Origin: Lithospermum erythrorhizon
Taxonomy: Eukaryota > Streptophyta > Magnoliopsida > Boraginales > Boraginaceae
DNA: 64,000 nucleotides
Reading direction: 5' to 3'
Assembly: GCA_019722365.1 (NCBI GenBank)
Contig: JADFUC010000085.1
Coordinates: 186,001 to 250,000 of the forward strand
This document shows, in pieces, positions 32,331-45,352 of this stretch. Within the stretch, counting starts at the first letter, position 1, and each line of letters begins with the position of its first letter. The notes under the pieces are model-generated. The model saw only the letters and a list, made by a program, of their open reading frames with translations. It did not search any database and had not been told where the DNA came from. The translations under genes and the position numbers were made by a program.

Positions 32331-34480
32331 TTGTACCTTGCATTAATTAGCTAACACATGCTTCTACACAAATATACAAAAATCAAAATCTTGATGTATT
32401 AGTCTGTAACATAAATGTATTGCAAATAAATCATCAAAATAGATCAGCGGCCATCACTACATGGGTCTCCATTAAGCTCCTCCATTGATTCAAAGAAAAC
32501 TATAAATAGAAATAGGGTGCATCGACGGAGCTGAGGCTGAATCCGCTAAAGCTTGTCCTCCGATTAACCAATGTTTGAGGAAGTTTGCTTATGGTTAGGG
32601 TCAGCAGTAATGTTTGAGGATGAAAAATATTATCATTTGCTTTGGAGTGTGCTATTATTCGAGCGATAGTTTAAGTATTTTGCCATATAGTTCCTCACTC
32701 CCAATTCCCACATCGGCCAAAAGTCTTATCTCTTTCAAAATATACTCAACATTGTATCAAGTAGTTGTCGAATTCAGTATTCCTGGATAAAGACGCCTCA
32801 TTCACTAAGGTTGAGTAGCAATAATATCATCTTGATATTTCATTTTAGACAAATATGATTCATCATGTGATGTTGTCTAGAGCTTTGACATTCTCCATGA
32901 TTGTCTAGCATTTTTACTTTTTTTGATAATAGACAAATATGATGATTTCTTGTGCTTGATATTCACCATGAAGGCATTAATGTCAGAATCGAGAAGAATT
33001 TTTTTTCTTACCTTATTATAAATGAACTATGGAAATATTTTTGTTGTACATTCGTCGCTTAGTCGAACTCAAAACCTCACCTAAGTTGATTTTGCACCTT
33101 TCATGAGTTAATGTAATTACAGCATAACTATTGAGGCTTTAATTAATTGTTTTCTGTGAACAAAGAGACTACAAAAATAGTTTCATAATCATATTATAGT
33201 CTCTCTTTCAATGGTTAAACAGCCCATTTCTCTACTCGTTTCACTAGAGTATACTGTTTATTACTAAGATGCATAAGAACTCATTTATGATTCATGATTC
33301 GTGCTAAATTTGTTTATTACTAAGATGACCAATTGATATATCCACAATTTAATTTCATAATTAAAGTATAAGTATGATGCAAAAGCATAAGGCTATTATA
33401 TATTAAGGACAATTCTGATTATTATCATTCTGAATTCCTTTTCCTACTATTATAATACACAGTATATAGGTGCATAGAACTTATCCGTTTTGAGTGTGCT
33501 CTTTGGGTTTAATCTATCCGCCAAGAATATCACCATGCAGACCTTCAGGAGATGATTCTATCATCTGTGACATGAAGTGTATTGTGCAAATCATTCAAAA
33601 TAGATGAGAACTATCTCCATCGACCTCCACTAAGCTTCAGTTTTTGCCATACATATTATAGTCCCTTACTCCCACATAGATCCAGACGAATTATATCTTT
33701 CAATATATATACTCAACATTGTAGACATGGTATCGTCGCCTTCAGCACTGCTGGATAAGACCTCTTTCTCTCTAAGAATGAGTAGCATTGTTATAAAATT
33801 TGAAGTTATATTCTAAGACAAAGATGAGTCATATATTTATATGATTATTTGTCTAGATCTTTGACATTCACCATGAATGTCTAGAAATTTTAAAACTTCT
33901 TTTTTTCCCCTTAATTTTTTTAATAAACACTAAAATAGTGTTTACCATGAATGTCTACAATTTTTTTGAACACTTAAATATTTATTTTTCTTAAATGCGT
34001 TATTGATTATTGGAAGTCAGAATCATTGAAATTTATTATTTAATCTATCATACATATTAGTATATCACTATAGTTTTAAAAAAAACGTCATTATTACTTC
34101 TGAAACGAATCTCAAAAATATATAAATTATGAGTATTAATATACACATTAGCCATAGAATTAGTATATCACTATAGTTGAAGTTAAATATTTTTCTTTAA
34201 CATATTCGCCGTTGGTCCAGACATTGTGTATCTAATCTATCCATACATATTAGTATATCACTAGTTTTTTTTCAAAAATCGATCATTAAATTTAATCCTC
34301 ATATATCATCATTATAGTATGTATCATCACTAAGTTGAAATATGAAGGGTCAAGTCTCTGTTATTTGCTCTACATCAGTCGAGTAGCACAACTGGCTGTA
34401 TTCTGATCTCCAAGTCAAGATGCATTGAGGATCTTCACCTTTGTGTAGACTAATTGATCAGCCCAATAAATTGCAGAACT
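32331..34480 (+). repeat. Dispersed repeat family, copies D and E (right arm of inverted repeat)
   Basis: Copy D (32331-33130) corresponds in reverse to 15640-15370 joined to 10930-10500; copy E (33590-34480) corresponds in reverse to 10370-9480. Between them, block P' (33130-33480) repeats 29490-29900. The right arm lacks the copia insertion present in the left arm. Hairpin motif at 33863-33881. Confidence 0.75.
33669..33711 (+). promoter_or_regulatory. Second Pol III-type USE/TATA-like module (degenerate)
   Basis: CTCCCACATAG (33669-33679) is followed after 24 bases by TATATATA (33704-33711), the same geometry as in copy C at 30335. The USE has two differences from the plant consensus. Copy D keeps TTCCCACATCG (32705-32715) but its TATA position reads ATATACT. 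Confidence 0.35.
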
Positions 34481-35872
34481 TTATGTATCTGAGTTCTATG
34501 GCAGTAAATGAATAAATTATTAAAATACATTTGTGAACATTCTTCATGTTTATTAACAAGCAATGTCAACGTGTTTGATTGAAAACAAAGCGTTATCTTC
34601 GCGTTATCTTATGGCGAATTATTTATAAAACAACCAAACATAAATGGTTTAAACATGACCATAAGACTTATTATTGTTTCATTACGACAAGGAATAATCT
34701 ACTTCTTTTGCTGGCTTCCAAAGAAAGTGCTAGTTTGTAAATCAAACATTACACAAAAAAAAAAAAGATCAGTACCGAAAATATTTGAAAATCATGGTTT
34801 TATTGATGTTGAATCAAGTACTACTTATTGTTATTGTGAAATTTTGTTGGGGCTACTTAATTTAATTAGTGTGGTTTTGATATACTAGTTTGTTTCTAGT
34901 CATTTTATGGCTATGTATTATTAGATTGAACAATGTCAGTAGTGGACCATTTTGGTTTGAGCTTTATATTATACATTCTTTGAAAATGCTTTAATCACGA
35001 GGAGAATCCCAATAATTGACAGGGGCGCATTCTGATAGATATTAGTTATATGTGTGCTATATTGATTTAGAAACAATAAAATTTTAGCTATTAGCAAACA
35101 TATTCATATCTCGACAAGATTGAAGACCATACACCGGTGCTTCTGGAGTTGGCATGTATTTACTGACGGATGGGCGTTAAATATGAACACTTGAATTGAA
35201 ACTATTATGAATTAATTAGTTAGAAAAAATATTAATGAAAGAAGTGACAATGAAAAATATTTACCATCCTTTACCAATACCAAATATGTGATGATGTTCA
35301 TTATTATTCATGGTTGAAAACTTTGATTATGCAAGGTGGTTGAAGAACAAAGTGATAATAAAATTATTGTTTTTATTGATGTTATGCTGGAGATTGAAAA
35401 AAAAGACTATGATGTTGAATATGGTGGTGACTACAAAGACAATGGACATCTTATAAAGAATAAAATAAACATGTAAATAAATTACAGTTCTTATGTTAAA
35501 ACATGGAAGTAGTCGTTTGTTTAGTAATAAACATGGAGACCAATTCGCTTGTACTAATATTTGCATACGTTTGTTTTACTAGTTTTTAATGAAAGATGTG
35601 TCTCTTGTAAATCATAGGTTAGCGGGACAACACGTTTGTCGAGGAAGACAATGAATTATGTTTATTAACTTGTTTTGTTATTGACATTTTATTTGATGTT
35701 TATTACTAGGTGACATCAAAATAACTTGCTTGTTCTCTTATAAAAATATACATATTTTGTTTGTTTCTTCTATTGACAATCAAAATTACATTTTGTAAAT
35801 TAAATTTTAATTCGAATATATTTTATACTATAAAATAAAAATTACATGCTTTTATTTAAGATAAAATCAAAG

Positions 35873-35913
<41 letters not shown>

Positions 35914-35918
35914 GACAA

Positions 35919-35968
<50 letters not shown>

Positions 35969-36375
35969 TTCTATGGTATTAATTACTCTTCTTTTCTATT
36001 AATAATTTATATTCAGATAAATTGTTTAAATAGTTGTAAAAAAGGAAGAGATGCAAAGTGCATTAATAAAACATAGAAACTTGGTGTAACTTGTGAAAAA
36101 ATATAAATGTAGTGTAACATCGAAGCGTAATTAAATAACATAAAAAAATATGATTTATAATCTAAAGAGAGAAATATACAACACATGAAACTAATCATCA
36201 TTCATCATCACAGTTTATTGTTGTTTGTTCTAGCATTATACTTTCGGATATATACGTGTCTTTGAAGCGATATAATGTTGAAGTCTTTGGTAGTCTTTAT
36301 TTATTATCCACAGTGATCCGTATTTGATCTTTATCAGTCTCACGAGCTTGCATGCGGGTAAGATGTGTGTCTCCA
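34481..36375. other. Intergenic with a trinucleotide microsatellite
   Basis: No gene recognised. It contains the (ATT)n tract at 35876-35968. Confidence 0.4.
35876..35968. repeat. (ATT)n microsatellite
   Basis: About 30 ATT units interrupted once by GACAAT near 35913. It produces a poly-leucine open frame on the plus strand that is not a gene. Confidence 0.95.
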
Positions 36376-37282
36376 TGTTGTTGGAAATCAGTAGAAATTG
36401 ATTTCCTTTTAATGCTCTTGATTAGATAATTGTATGTATCGATTAGTTTCGGTTTAGTTCAAATGAGATTATGAGTGTTCACATAAAAGTATTGTATATT
36501 ACTGTGATTCTTGTAATTTAAGGGGTTATTGGTGCAGTCTTCATTGTCGTTATATGTAGTAATTGGTCCAATTATTATTATTCTGACTTCTAGAACTTTA
36601 GAAGTCAGCTTGTAGCATCTGATGTTCAGACCACCATGAATGATGCTTGAGACTTGTATATTGAGGGAGATGTATCTCTCAATATTTATATATTTGTCAA
36701 ATATGTTGATGAACATCAATTGGTTAAATTGCAAGTTTAATCAATTAAGCAGTGAAATTGATAGATAACTTGATAGTATTATTCGATGAAGTGACCTCGT
36801 TAGTATTATTTTAATTGGCTTATTAATTTGTTCAATAGAACTGTTCACTATCATTAATTAGAAGCTCATAGTTGGTCTAATTAAGTTACTTGAGTTAAAG
36901 CGATTTCTTAACTTGATGGAGTGGGACCCAGGTATTTAAAAAGAAGGAGTTAGGTTTTGTAGTGTAAAACAGCACCACTGAAAACTTCCCTCCCCAAAGA
37001 ATTGGAAATTTTCTCTTCCAATTTATTGTTCTTCTTCTGGCAAAAGTCCGATCTTGGATTGGTTTCCCCTCTTGGGTGTGATATGATCTGAGTGGACATC
37101 GTTGGTGTTGAACAAACTTTGGAGGACTTTGAAGAGTGGGATGATTGAGGATTTGGTTCAATTTGCAATTAAAATTCTTGTATTTCTTTGTTTCTGTTTT
37201 AAATTAATATACATCAATTTGAGGGATCCGGGATGTTATGAATTGGTGTTTATCACGAATAAATTAAATCTTAGATTCTAAC
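36376..37282 (+). mobile_element. LTR of a copia-type element (putative 5' LTR)
   Basis: Starts TGTTGTTGGAAATC and ends near GATTCTAAC, followed by GGTGGCACCAGGAGG, which resembles a decayed initiator-methionine primer-binding site (TGGTATCAGAG). The closing block (TTTGAGGGATCCGGGATG...TAGATTCTAA) parallels the end of the LTR at 17841-18815, so the two are related subfamilies. No 3' partner LTR was found. Confidence 0.5.
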
Positions 37283-38587
37283 GGTGGCACCAGGAGGCCT
37301 ACTCGAGTTTGATGTATTTTATCTAGTTTTGATTGTGTGTTGACATAGTTGTTAGTTAATTTGATTATTTCATAGGTTATATATTCAATTAGTGAATATA
37401 TTAGCAAACCCATTATATGTATATCCTACATTTCAATCATCATTTCGTATATTAGTTTGGTGTTGAGTCTTATTTAATTGTTTTCATCGATTGAAAGAGA
37501 TTAAAAAATTGATTAGGTACAATTTGAGATAGAATTCTTTTGATGTTATAAAGTCAGGGGAAAATTACGAAATTAAATATGTGTATTCATGACCATTTGT
37601 GGTTCATCTAAATTTTTCAGAATTTTTAAATTTTTAAGAGTATACAGAAAATTCATTGAATTTCAGTTGTTTTGGGTTTAATAGAAAGCTTGAAGTGATT
37701 TTGATGAAATTCGAAATGGACATGTTGTTCAATAATGTCTGTTGATGTTCATTCCAGTCCCAAATTTTAAAATTTTTAGAGCCTCCAATCACAAGGTTCT
37801 GATTAACGGCGAAAAGCTGAAATGAATTACCAAAATCGGTCGCCGAACTTGGGACATCGTCTGGTAGCGATCCGGTTCAGGAATGTACGTTCGCGACCAC
37901 GGGCGTATTTCGCGCTTTGAAGCCTTCGACGCTGAGAGCCGTGGATGGGCCGGTCTTTTTAGTTAAATTGATCACGTTTAGAAAGCTAAAGTATTTTATG
38001 TTATTTTTGTTTTAAAATTATTGGTAATTATTAATTTCAATTTAAATGTTAAATCATAAATTTTGTCATTAAGATGATTGTATATATCTTGAATGACATT
38101 AATTTGAACTATATTTCCCTTCTAATTATTTTTCATTAATTGATAATTTTTATATTTTCATGATAACTTTTAAATTTTGAATTTTGGGTTAATTACTTGT
38201 AAGTAATTATTCCTAGAGGTTGGTAATTATTAATTTCGTTAATCATGTGATATATTTAAATTTAAATGTTACATTAATTGATAATTAATTGTAAAATAAT
38301 GGGTAAAAAATTAGACAATTATGAACATTTTCATTTCATTTTTAATATATATGACATTAAGTGCATTTATTTGTTTTAATGCTATATTCTTATGGACGGG
38401 TAGATTAATACTTAGATATAACCCACGTTTTCAGTCTGCTTGTCTGGGATTGTTGTAAATGATCTGTAGGTGCATTGTTTGTTTCTCCCTTTGACTTGCA
38501 TCTGAAGTTAGGGTTAGTGTATTTGATTGTAATTCAATTGTAGGCAGTGGCGTTCAGAAGCAGAAGAGCAAGGAATAGACGAATCTT
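37283..38587. other. Retrotransposon-associated sequence, unassigned
   Basis: Follows an LTR but no gag or pol motif is readable. A less AT-rich patch lies at 37790-37960. An AT-rich stretch with TAATTATTAATT words follows. Confidence 0.3.
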
Positions 38588-38723
38588 AGTTTCAAGTTTT
38601 TGAAAATGTAATGGGGCCTAGGGGTAAATATCTTACGCCTCTTGAATGCATTACTGTTTTATTTTTTCATGTTAAATATGCTTGATGTGCTACAATTGCT
38701 TGGTAAAATAAAAGCAAAGTAAT

Positions 38724-39688
38724 TGTTGAAATCAATGAATTGATTCAGTATTTGTGTTATGCCCACGTTCGCGTGATTGTGTATCAATTCATTTTACAGT
38801 TGGGTTAAATGTGATTATCAGACTTAGTGTTCAACAATGGGTGTATATTACTAGTGTGGGTTCTCGTGATAATTTAAGGGGTTGCTGAGGCGATTCTGCA
38901 GATCTTCTTCATTAATCGTTATAATAATATTAATTGGTCAATTATTGTATTATACAACTTGCTATTATCTCTGACTGAAGGTCCAGCACATACATTGGTG
39001 GCGTTGAGTTATATTTCATGTATGAAATTAAAGAAGGAAGCGTATAGAATGTATTTCTCGATTACAAGGTTCTATTTTATGTAGAATATAGATTGAACAA
39101 ATAGAATCAATTAAATAGTTATTTAATTGTTCCGAATAATTTAATTATTTATCAGTAACTTGAAAGATTGTGATATTGACTAGATACTACTTTATTAGAA
39201 ACATTAAATGGTTGACTGAATTAATGACTTCATTTAGTGTCTTATTAATAGAGTTCTTAGTCAACTAATCTTGGGTTGCCTTATGGACTTGTTTTAACTG
39301 TACATATAAACAAACTTTAGGGTTTTCATGACATAAAAATTAGAAATAATTTTTCATCAAAACCTAAAAATACTTTTATGGCGAAAATTCTCCCGAAATT
39401 TTGGGGGTTTTAGTTTATTCGACCTTGTTTCTTAGCGTATTAAATGGGTTGCGTTAAACCTCGTGTGAGATGTCATGCAGAGATATCATCGATTGATATT
39501 ACAACAAGGGGCTGAAGGGAAGTCAAGTGCGTTATTGAGATTTGGGCGTCAATAGTTTTAGTGGAAGTATTCCATTTGCAATGTAAAGTACTTTGTTTAT
39601 TTCTTATATTGTAAATATATGTTTTGTTTAATAATGTAGTATGCACTTTAAGATTCTGAGTCTCATATATCCATAGTATTTTCCATCA
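38724..39688 (+). repeat. Copia LTR, copy 1
   Basis: 965 bases, TG...CA ends, sister of 45490-46458 (969 bases) in the same orientation with moderate divergence. Preceded by a 136-base flank that is also duplicated upstream of the second LTR. Confidence 0.75.
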
Positions 39689-42314
39689 GTATCATGGGCA
39701 AATTAAAGTTCTTTACATTATTTTTTATGCTGTTTTGTTTTTATTTGATTAGTGAATTTCGTATATTTAATTGATAAATATAGCAATTAAGAATAAATCA
39801 CCATGTTCTTGATTATTGATTTACACATATTAATTTCAATTTATGATGATGTATTATCATATTTTGTTAACATGGTTTTGTTTCATAAATTAAAAGGATG
39901 ATTTAATTGGTTTTTGTTCAAACGGTTTTATAAAAGCATTTGGGCGTGTAAACATTTTGTAAATTACTGAGATAAATGTTTTCTAGAACCGGATACATGC
40001 CGTGAAGATCCTTCATTAAATTTCATAATTTTGGATTTTTATAAGTGACTTTCAAAATAATTTTGATATTTTGGACTTTTATTATGGGTATAGAAAAATT
40101 TATTTTAATGAGCGACCGGTGGGATTTGTTCAAGAAAATTGAGAAGCTTAACGTGTTGGAATATCATAAATTTTGTAAAATTTTAAAGCCTCCAAAATAT
40201 TTTTACAAGCAATTAATTAAATGAAAACGATTAAATATATGGTATGCATGAGAGTATGAAAACAAAGTAATAATAATCGACCAATTAAAATTTAAGCAAG
40301 AAGTATCAAGCCAATTTTAAAGTTGTGCAATCAATTGGATAATTAAGCGCTTCCGTGATAATTAAGGTATTCTGATATTGCATTTGATATGAATGATGAA
40401 TCATGTTGAAGTGATTTCACTAACGTTGTGGGCTTTCGGATGATCAATCCAAGTAACACTTTAGTTTTAGTGGTATGCTTAACCGGTTTTAGGAGATACA
40501 AATGTTGGGTAGCATCTTGTAAATACTGGTAATATGAGAGTTATGTAGTTTTACATAGTGGTTGTGGCCTCTTATTATAAGCCCATACAATGTATGCAGT
40601 GTTGCGTTTGAATTTAAGTATAATAGATCTTGATACTAATATGTTTAGTGAGATTTAGTATTTGTATTTACTTTACAATTTATTTATGGTGTTTTATATT
40701 TAGTCTGTTATTTTATTTACTTGTGCTTGTAGAATTAATAGCTACCTGTGCTACCCCTAGAACTCTACTTAAAACTACATTAACTTTCATTGCGTGTATG
40801 ATGGTTTAAAATTTGAGGCGTGGTCTCAAGTGAGTTGAAAAGGTTGTCTTCAAGTTGCGGGATGGATTGAATCACGTCTTGTATAAAAGAAATTCCTATA
40901 AGACATACGGGGACTTGCTTGTGCCTTTGGAAGAAATAAGAGTTGCATAAGAAGGACTCTCTCTAAAGCGAAGTGTCTTATGCTTACTCGGATGGAAGAA
41001 GTTTATTTCACGTATGATGAAGTATCACGTATATGACATCCTCAGGAAGCTCTTGGGTGAATTGAAGGAAGAATGCGAATATGAAATCTGAAACTTTTAA
41101 GGTGCTCTTGTGTTGCCCAGGCGGCTCACAGCTTGCGATTGAGTGCTGGCAGCAGGTGATGGATCGGCCCAGCGGTGCAGATCCTTGAGGATAAGCCCAA
41201 GTTAGAGTTCTTTACTTCATGAGATACGCTTTAGTGATGTTCACAAGAGTACATCAAAATATACTGCAGTGGGGTCGACCAGCCACTTTGAGATTCATAA
41301 CAAATAACCATTAGCGATGCTAATAAATTTTTTGGATATGAACAAAATTCTCATTTCCTAACGTTGCCTCTGGCGGTAAGCGTCAGCAAGGCAGAGAGAG
41401 AAGGAGCAAAGTGTCTCTGAGATGACATTTGCCCTTGGCTGCAAACTCAAGAGAGGGTCCCTTTGGAAGCTGTGTAGAAATTCAATCGAGATAGAAAAAT
41501 GGTTTAATAAACACCAGCATTTCTAAAGTGTATGTTGTGAAGTTTGTACAACTTCTAATTCCTACTTAGTGGTGCTAGACACCGGTTGTAGTTCTATTTG
41601 TATTCGTATGAACTCAAGTCAAGTAGAAGACTAGAGGGGAAATGCTGTGTGGGAAATGGCGCGAGGTTGAAGGCCACTGCCGGTAGGATCCGTTAGTTTA
41701 AATTGCCAGGTCTTGTTTTGAACTTATCTCCGGTTTTACTATGTACTGCGGTTTGCGGGGAATATTTCTATTCTGACGAATAATGATGGTTTTCATTTCA
41801 ATGAATCGGTAAATTTAGGATCACGATAAATTGCGTTTAACCTCACTTAAAAATAATTAACATTTTAGACATGATTAATAAGTCATATAACATATACTTA
41901 AGAAAAACGGAATAAACTATGACTTAAACCAAACATACCTGGCATTGCAGACTAGGTCACGTACTTGAGAACCGAGAATCAAGAAACTCCACTCGTTGGA
42001 ATACTTGAAGGTTTCGATTATGAATCATCTACGATAAGTGTGAGTGCACCTTTAGGCAAAATGCTTAAAAATGCCTTTCAGAAAGGGCAAGTTATTTATT
42101 GGGGATCATACACCTTGCGATGTATGTAGACTGATGAACACACTCGCAGAGGAGGTTATAACTACTCATTATATTTACTAATGACTCTGACATTGAATGC
42201 GGTTTGTCGATGGGAACCTGAAAACAAGTCTTTGAGAGAGTAGGGAGTTCAAATGAGTACAAAACCAATTGAACAAGACAATAAAGATTCTCGATCGATA
42301 GAGGTGGAGAATAT

Positions 42315-42600
42315 TTGAGTCCACCAGTTCAATACTCATCAGAGTGTGGTATTGTTTCTGCAACTCACTCCAGCGAGCGCCCTGACGTAATGTCGAGAGA
42401 AATCGAACCCTTAACGGCATGGTTACAGTCTATGATGGGAAGTCTATATCCCGATACTATGGTTAATTTAGGATATGCACTTCTAGCGCGGCGACACCTT
42501 AAGCGGATGTCGACCAAGTCGGCGGATAAAACTCCCCATGAGCTGTGGTTTGGAAGATTCCCAGCCCAGGTTTTCCACAAAGATTTGGGTACGTGAAGCA
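42315..42600 (+). pseudogene. Copia integrase C-terminal remnant
   Basis: Frame reading REIEPLTAWLQSMMGSLYP, GYALLARRHLKRM, STKSADKTPHELWFGRFP. This matches the segment of copia integrases that runs from the end of the catalytic core to the TPYELW motif. Surrounded by frameshifts. Confidence 0.8.
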
Positions 42601-43229
42601 GAGATTAACAAAAGACTTTGCCCAAATCCGATAAATGCTATTTCATAGGATCACAGGAGAAAGCAGTTGGTTACTAACTTCTACACTTGAGGACAATGAA
42701 ATCTTCATTGTTAGAGCGAGGGAGTATTCGCGAAAAGGAATATTTGTCTAGAAAGGACTAAGTAATGAATTCATCTTGATATGAAGCTCAAGTTGATAGA
42801 AGTCAATGTCGATGCATGTCTGCGATGACGCTTCAAAATTGGTACGCTTGCTTTCACCAAGCCGATTCTTGATCCTCATTGTGGAAGAACCATAATAGAA
42901 TCAGCCGGATACGCCCACGAACAGGCGGTATGGTGGCTTCATCTCTGAGAAACCCTTCTTCTGGCTTAATGAGAATGAGATCTTGACAAATGGCAGAAAA
43001 TAGCCATACAATATGCCGGATAGTTCTATGTACCCAAGCGAGGTTTGGTCACTTTGGATTTATCAAATGGGGCGTGGATAAATGGGTATTTAAGAAGAAA
43101 CATAATAAAGACGGAAAGCGTTGGTATTTTCAAAGCTGAACTTATGGCGAAAGGTTTCAAACAAAGTTCACGGAGTGGACTATGTGCTACTACCGGTGGC
43201 TATGCTTAAATCCATCCGGATAATCTTAG

Positions 43230-43482
43230 CGTTCTTTGCATTTCGACTATGAAATATATGGCAAATGGATGTAGAACCCCGCTTTCTGAATGGGGAAATT
43301 TAGAGGAAGATGTACATGGTACAACCTCAGACTTTGCATGTAAAGGACCTAAGGGTATGCAGTTGCAAAAGTCCATTTATGGTCTTCTTGGGCATCTCAT
43401 GATTTGGAATCTACGTTTTGATGAATCGATCAAAAATTTGGTTCCATCAAAGGCGAAAGAATCTTGTGTATACAAGAGGTAA
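43230..43482 (+). pseudogene. Copia reverse transcriptase remnant
   Basis: Shows the copia RT blocks corresponding to WQMDVKTAFLNGNLEE, FACKGPKGMQLQKSIYGL and WNLRFDESIKN, spread over shifted frames. The YVDD catalytic box is not intact. Confidence 0.85.
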
Positions 43483-43889
43483 GTGGGAGTTATGTATCAT
43501 TCATAGTTTATAGCGATGACATCTTTATCATTGGAAACAACGTAGAGTTATAAGCTTCAGTCAAGAATTATTTGTGCAAATGTTTCTCTTAATGAAGGAC
43601 TTAGGCGACTTCTGATATATACTTGGAATAAAAAGTCACGAGATCATTTCGGAGGCGATTGGACTTTATTAGGGACTTATGTGAATGAGTCTCTTGCAAA
43701 GGTTCAACATAGTGTCCAGAAGGGTAATCTCCCCATGAGACATGGGTTCCAACTGTGAGCATAGTGTCCACATTACTAGTGCTGAGATATGAAACGAGAA
43801 TGAAGAGCGTACACTACGGCTTGGATATAGGATCCATGTATGTGCCATGTTGTGCACTAGACGTGTGTCTTATACATAAGTGTAACCAG

Positions 43890-44270
43890 TAGATACCAAG
43901 CTAATCCAGGTGAAAGCCATTGGATTGCAGTGAAGTGCATCTTGAAGTATCATGAAGAACTAAGGATGCTGCTTGATATATAAGTGGAGATGAAAGTTAG
44001 GTGACGAGGTACACCGGCGCCAGGTTTTCAAATGTGGCGAGATGACTATCGTTCCGATGCAGGTATGTATTTTGTCTCGACTAGGTGAACAGCTCTCGTG
44101 GAGGAGTTCTCATGATCTTGTGCCGGTCCCAGCCTGGGAATCGAGGAGAATTCCTTAGAGCGGTAAAAAGCATGTTGGATAAAGAAGTTCGTGACGAACA
44201 GGTGTGGTACCTAGCATTGAGGGACCAGTGGGTTGCTTGCTGTGACAATCACGGGAACTGCTCAAGCTAA
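43890..44270 (+). pseudogene. Copia RNase H remnant
   Basis: YQANPGESHWIAVKCILKYH is the conserved start of the copia RNase H region; a later block (DAGMYF, then ALVEEF in a shifted frame) corresponds to the SGYVFTL...SWRSSKQ segment. Confidence 0.75.
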
Positions 44271-45263
44271 GGAACCCGAGCATCACAAAATCCAAGCCGT
44301 CTCGAGAGAGTATCACTGATTAGAGATACTTGATAGAGGTGATGTCAGAAGTATGTAAAGTAGAAGCAGAGGACAATCGGCCAGGCCGCTTTCACTAAAC
44401 CACTAAGTCAGGCAAAGCATGGTGAGCCGAACATGGAATGCAAGGCCGGATGTCGCGGTGGTGTTAGGTTAAGTGGGAGTCGGTATGTATCTAGTATGAG
44501 AACAAATATTTAGTGTATTGCTTCTTATATTTAATGTTTGTTTGCTATGTCTATATGTTTAAATTTACATATATACATGTAGTGTATCCTCTAATTAGTG
44601 AAAGGTTAGAAACCACAGGTTAGTCTATGCTTTCTGAGAGGTAACATGAATTGTTAATTCACGCTGCTGAGCCTAGAGCATACCACAGGATAGCCAAAGG
44701 CCTTGGTCGGATATCTTTGATAGTTAGAGGCGACAAGCATCATATAACTTTATGGTGTTTTGATTAGTGATCAGATTGATCTCGTTAACTGAGGGACTAG
44801 ATCAATACCGTGAGAGTCACAGTAGCTGAGGCTGAGTGAGAACGGCAGGCGAATTTAGAAGATATGTATATCTCACATCCTATGACATTTGTTTAGAATT
44901 TTAGGATTCGTCAATTCTTAGACTACAATATATGACTATACGTGTTATACAAGCTTTTGTACTTTGACTATGACCAAGCGTCTGCCTTAGGCGGGGATTC
45001 TCTTGCGGCATATGTTGGGTCGCGCGATGAATAATAGCGATAGATGTTGATATATTGGGAGGAGGGATTTGTCAAATCCTTGATGAGAAGATCTCGAGGC
45101 CTCTCGCCTGATTGAGTGCGATTGGTTTATGGGGCGCCATAAATGCTTATTCAGTTCATACTCGAGTGAAAGTTGTGGGTGTTTCATGACAAAGCCACGC
45201 ATAGTTAGCTTTTCTGTTGAGATCGCGTGATAAAGAATTTGCAGATAATGTCGAGGGCAGCGG

Positions 45264-45352
45264 TGTTGAAATCAATGAGAAATTGATTCCATTATTATGC
45301 CGTTCGACAATTGTGTATCAATTCATTTTACGGTTGAAATTGTAATAGAATG
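45264..45352 (+). repeat. Truncated 3' LTR at a duplication junction
   Basis: The first 90 or so bases of the LTR (TGTTGAAATCAATG...ACAATTGTGTATCAATTC) end abruptly and are followed by a copy of the sequence that lies upstream of the first LTR (38588-38723). Confidence 0.7.

Larger units (their letters stand above)
38588..45352 (+). mobile_element. Decayed Ty1/copia retrotransposon, first unit of a tandem duplication
   Basis: LTR 38724-39688 (965 bases, TGTTGAAATC...TTTTCCATCA), then GTATCATGGGC resembling the usual copia primer-binding site. Remnants in the standard copia order follow on the plus strand: protease (VLDTGCSSI near 41569), integrase end (42380-42600, KSADKTPHELWFGR), reverse transcriptase (43230-43450, NLEEDV, LQKSIYGL, WNLRFDE), RNase H (43890-43985, YQANPGESHWIAVKCILKY) and a purine tract AAGTGGGAG near 44472. 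About 790 bases of 3' non-coding sequence precede an LTR start at 45264 that is cut off after about 90 bases. Many frameshifts and stops: inactive. Confidence 0.8.

Noticed and set aside
35846..36076. Poly-leucine open frame
   Set aside because: Read-through of the (ATT)n microsatellite.
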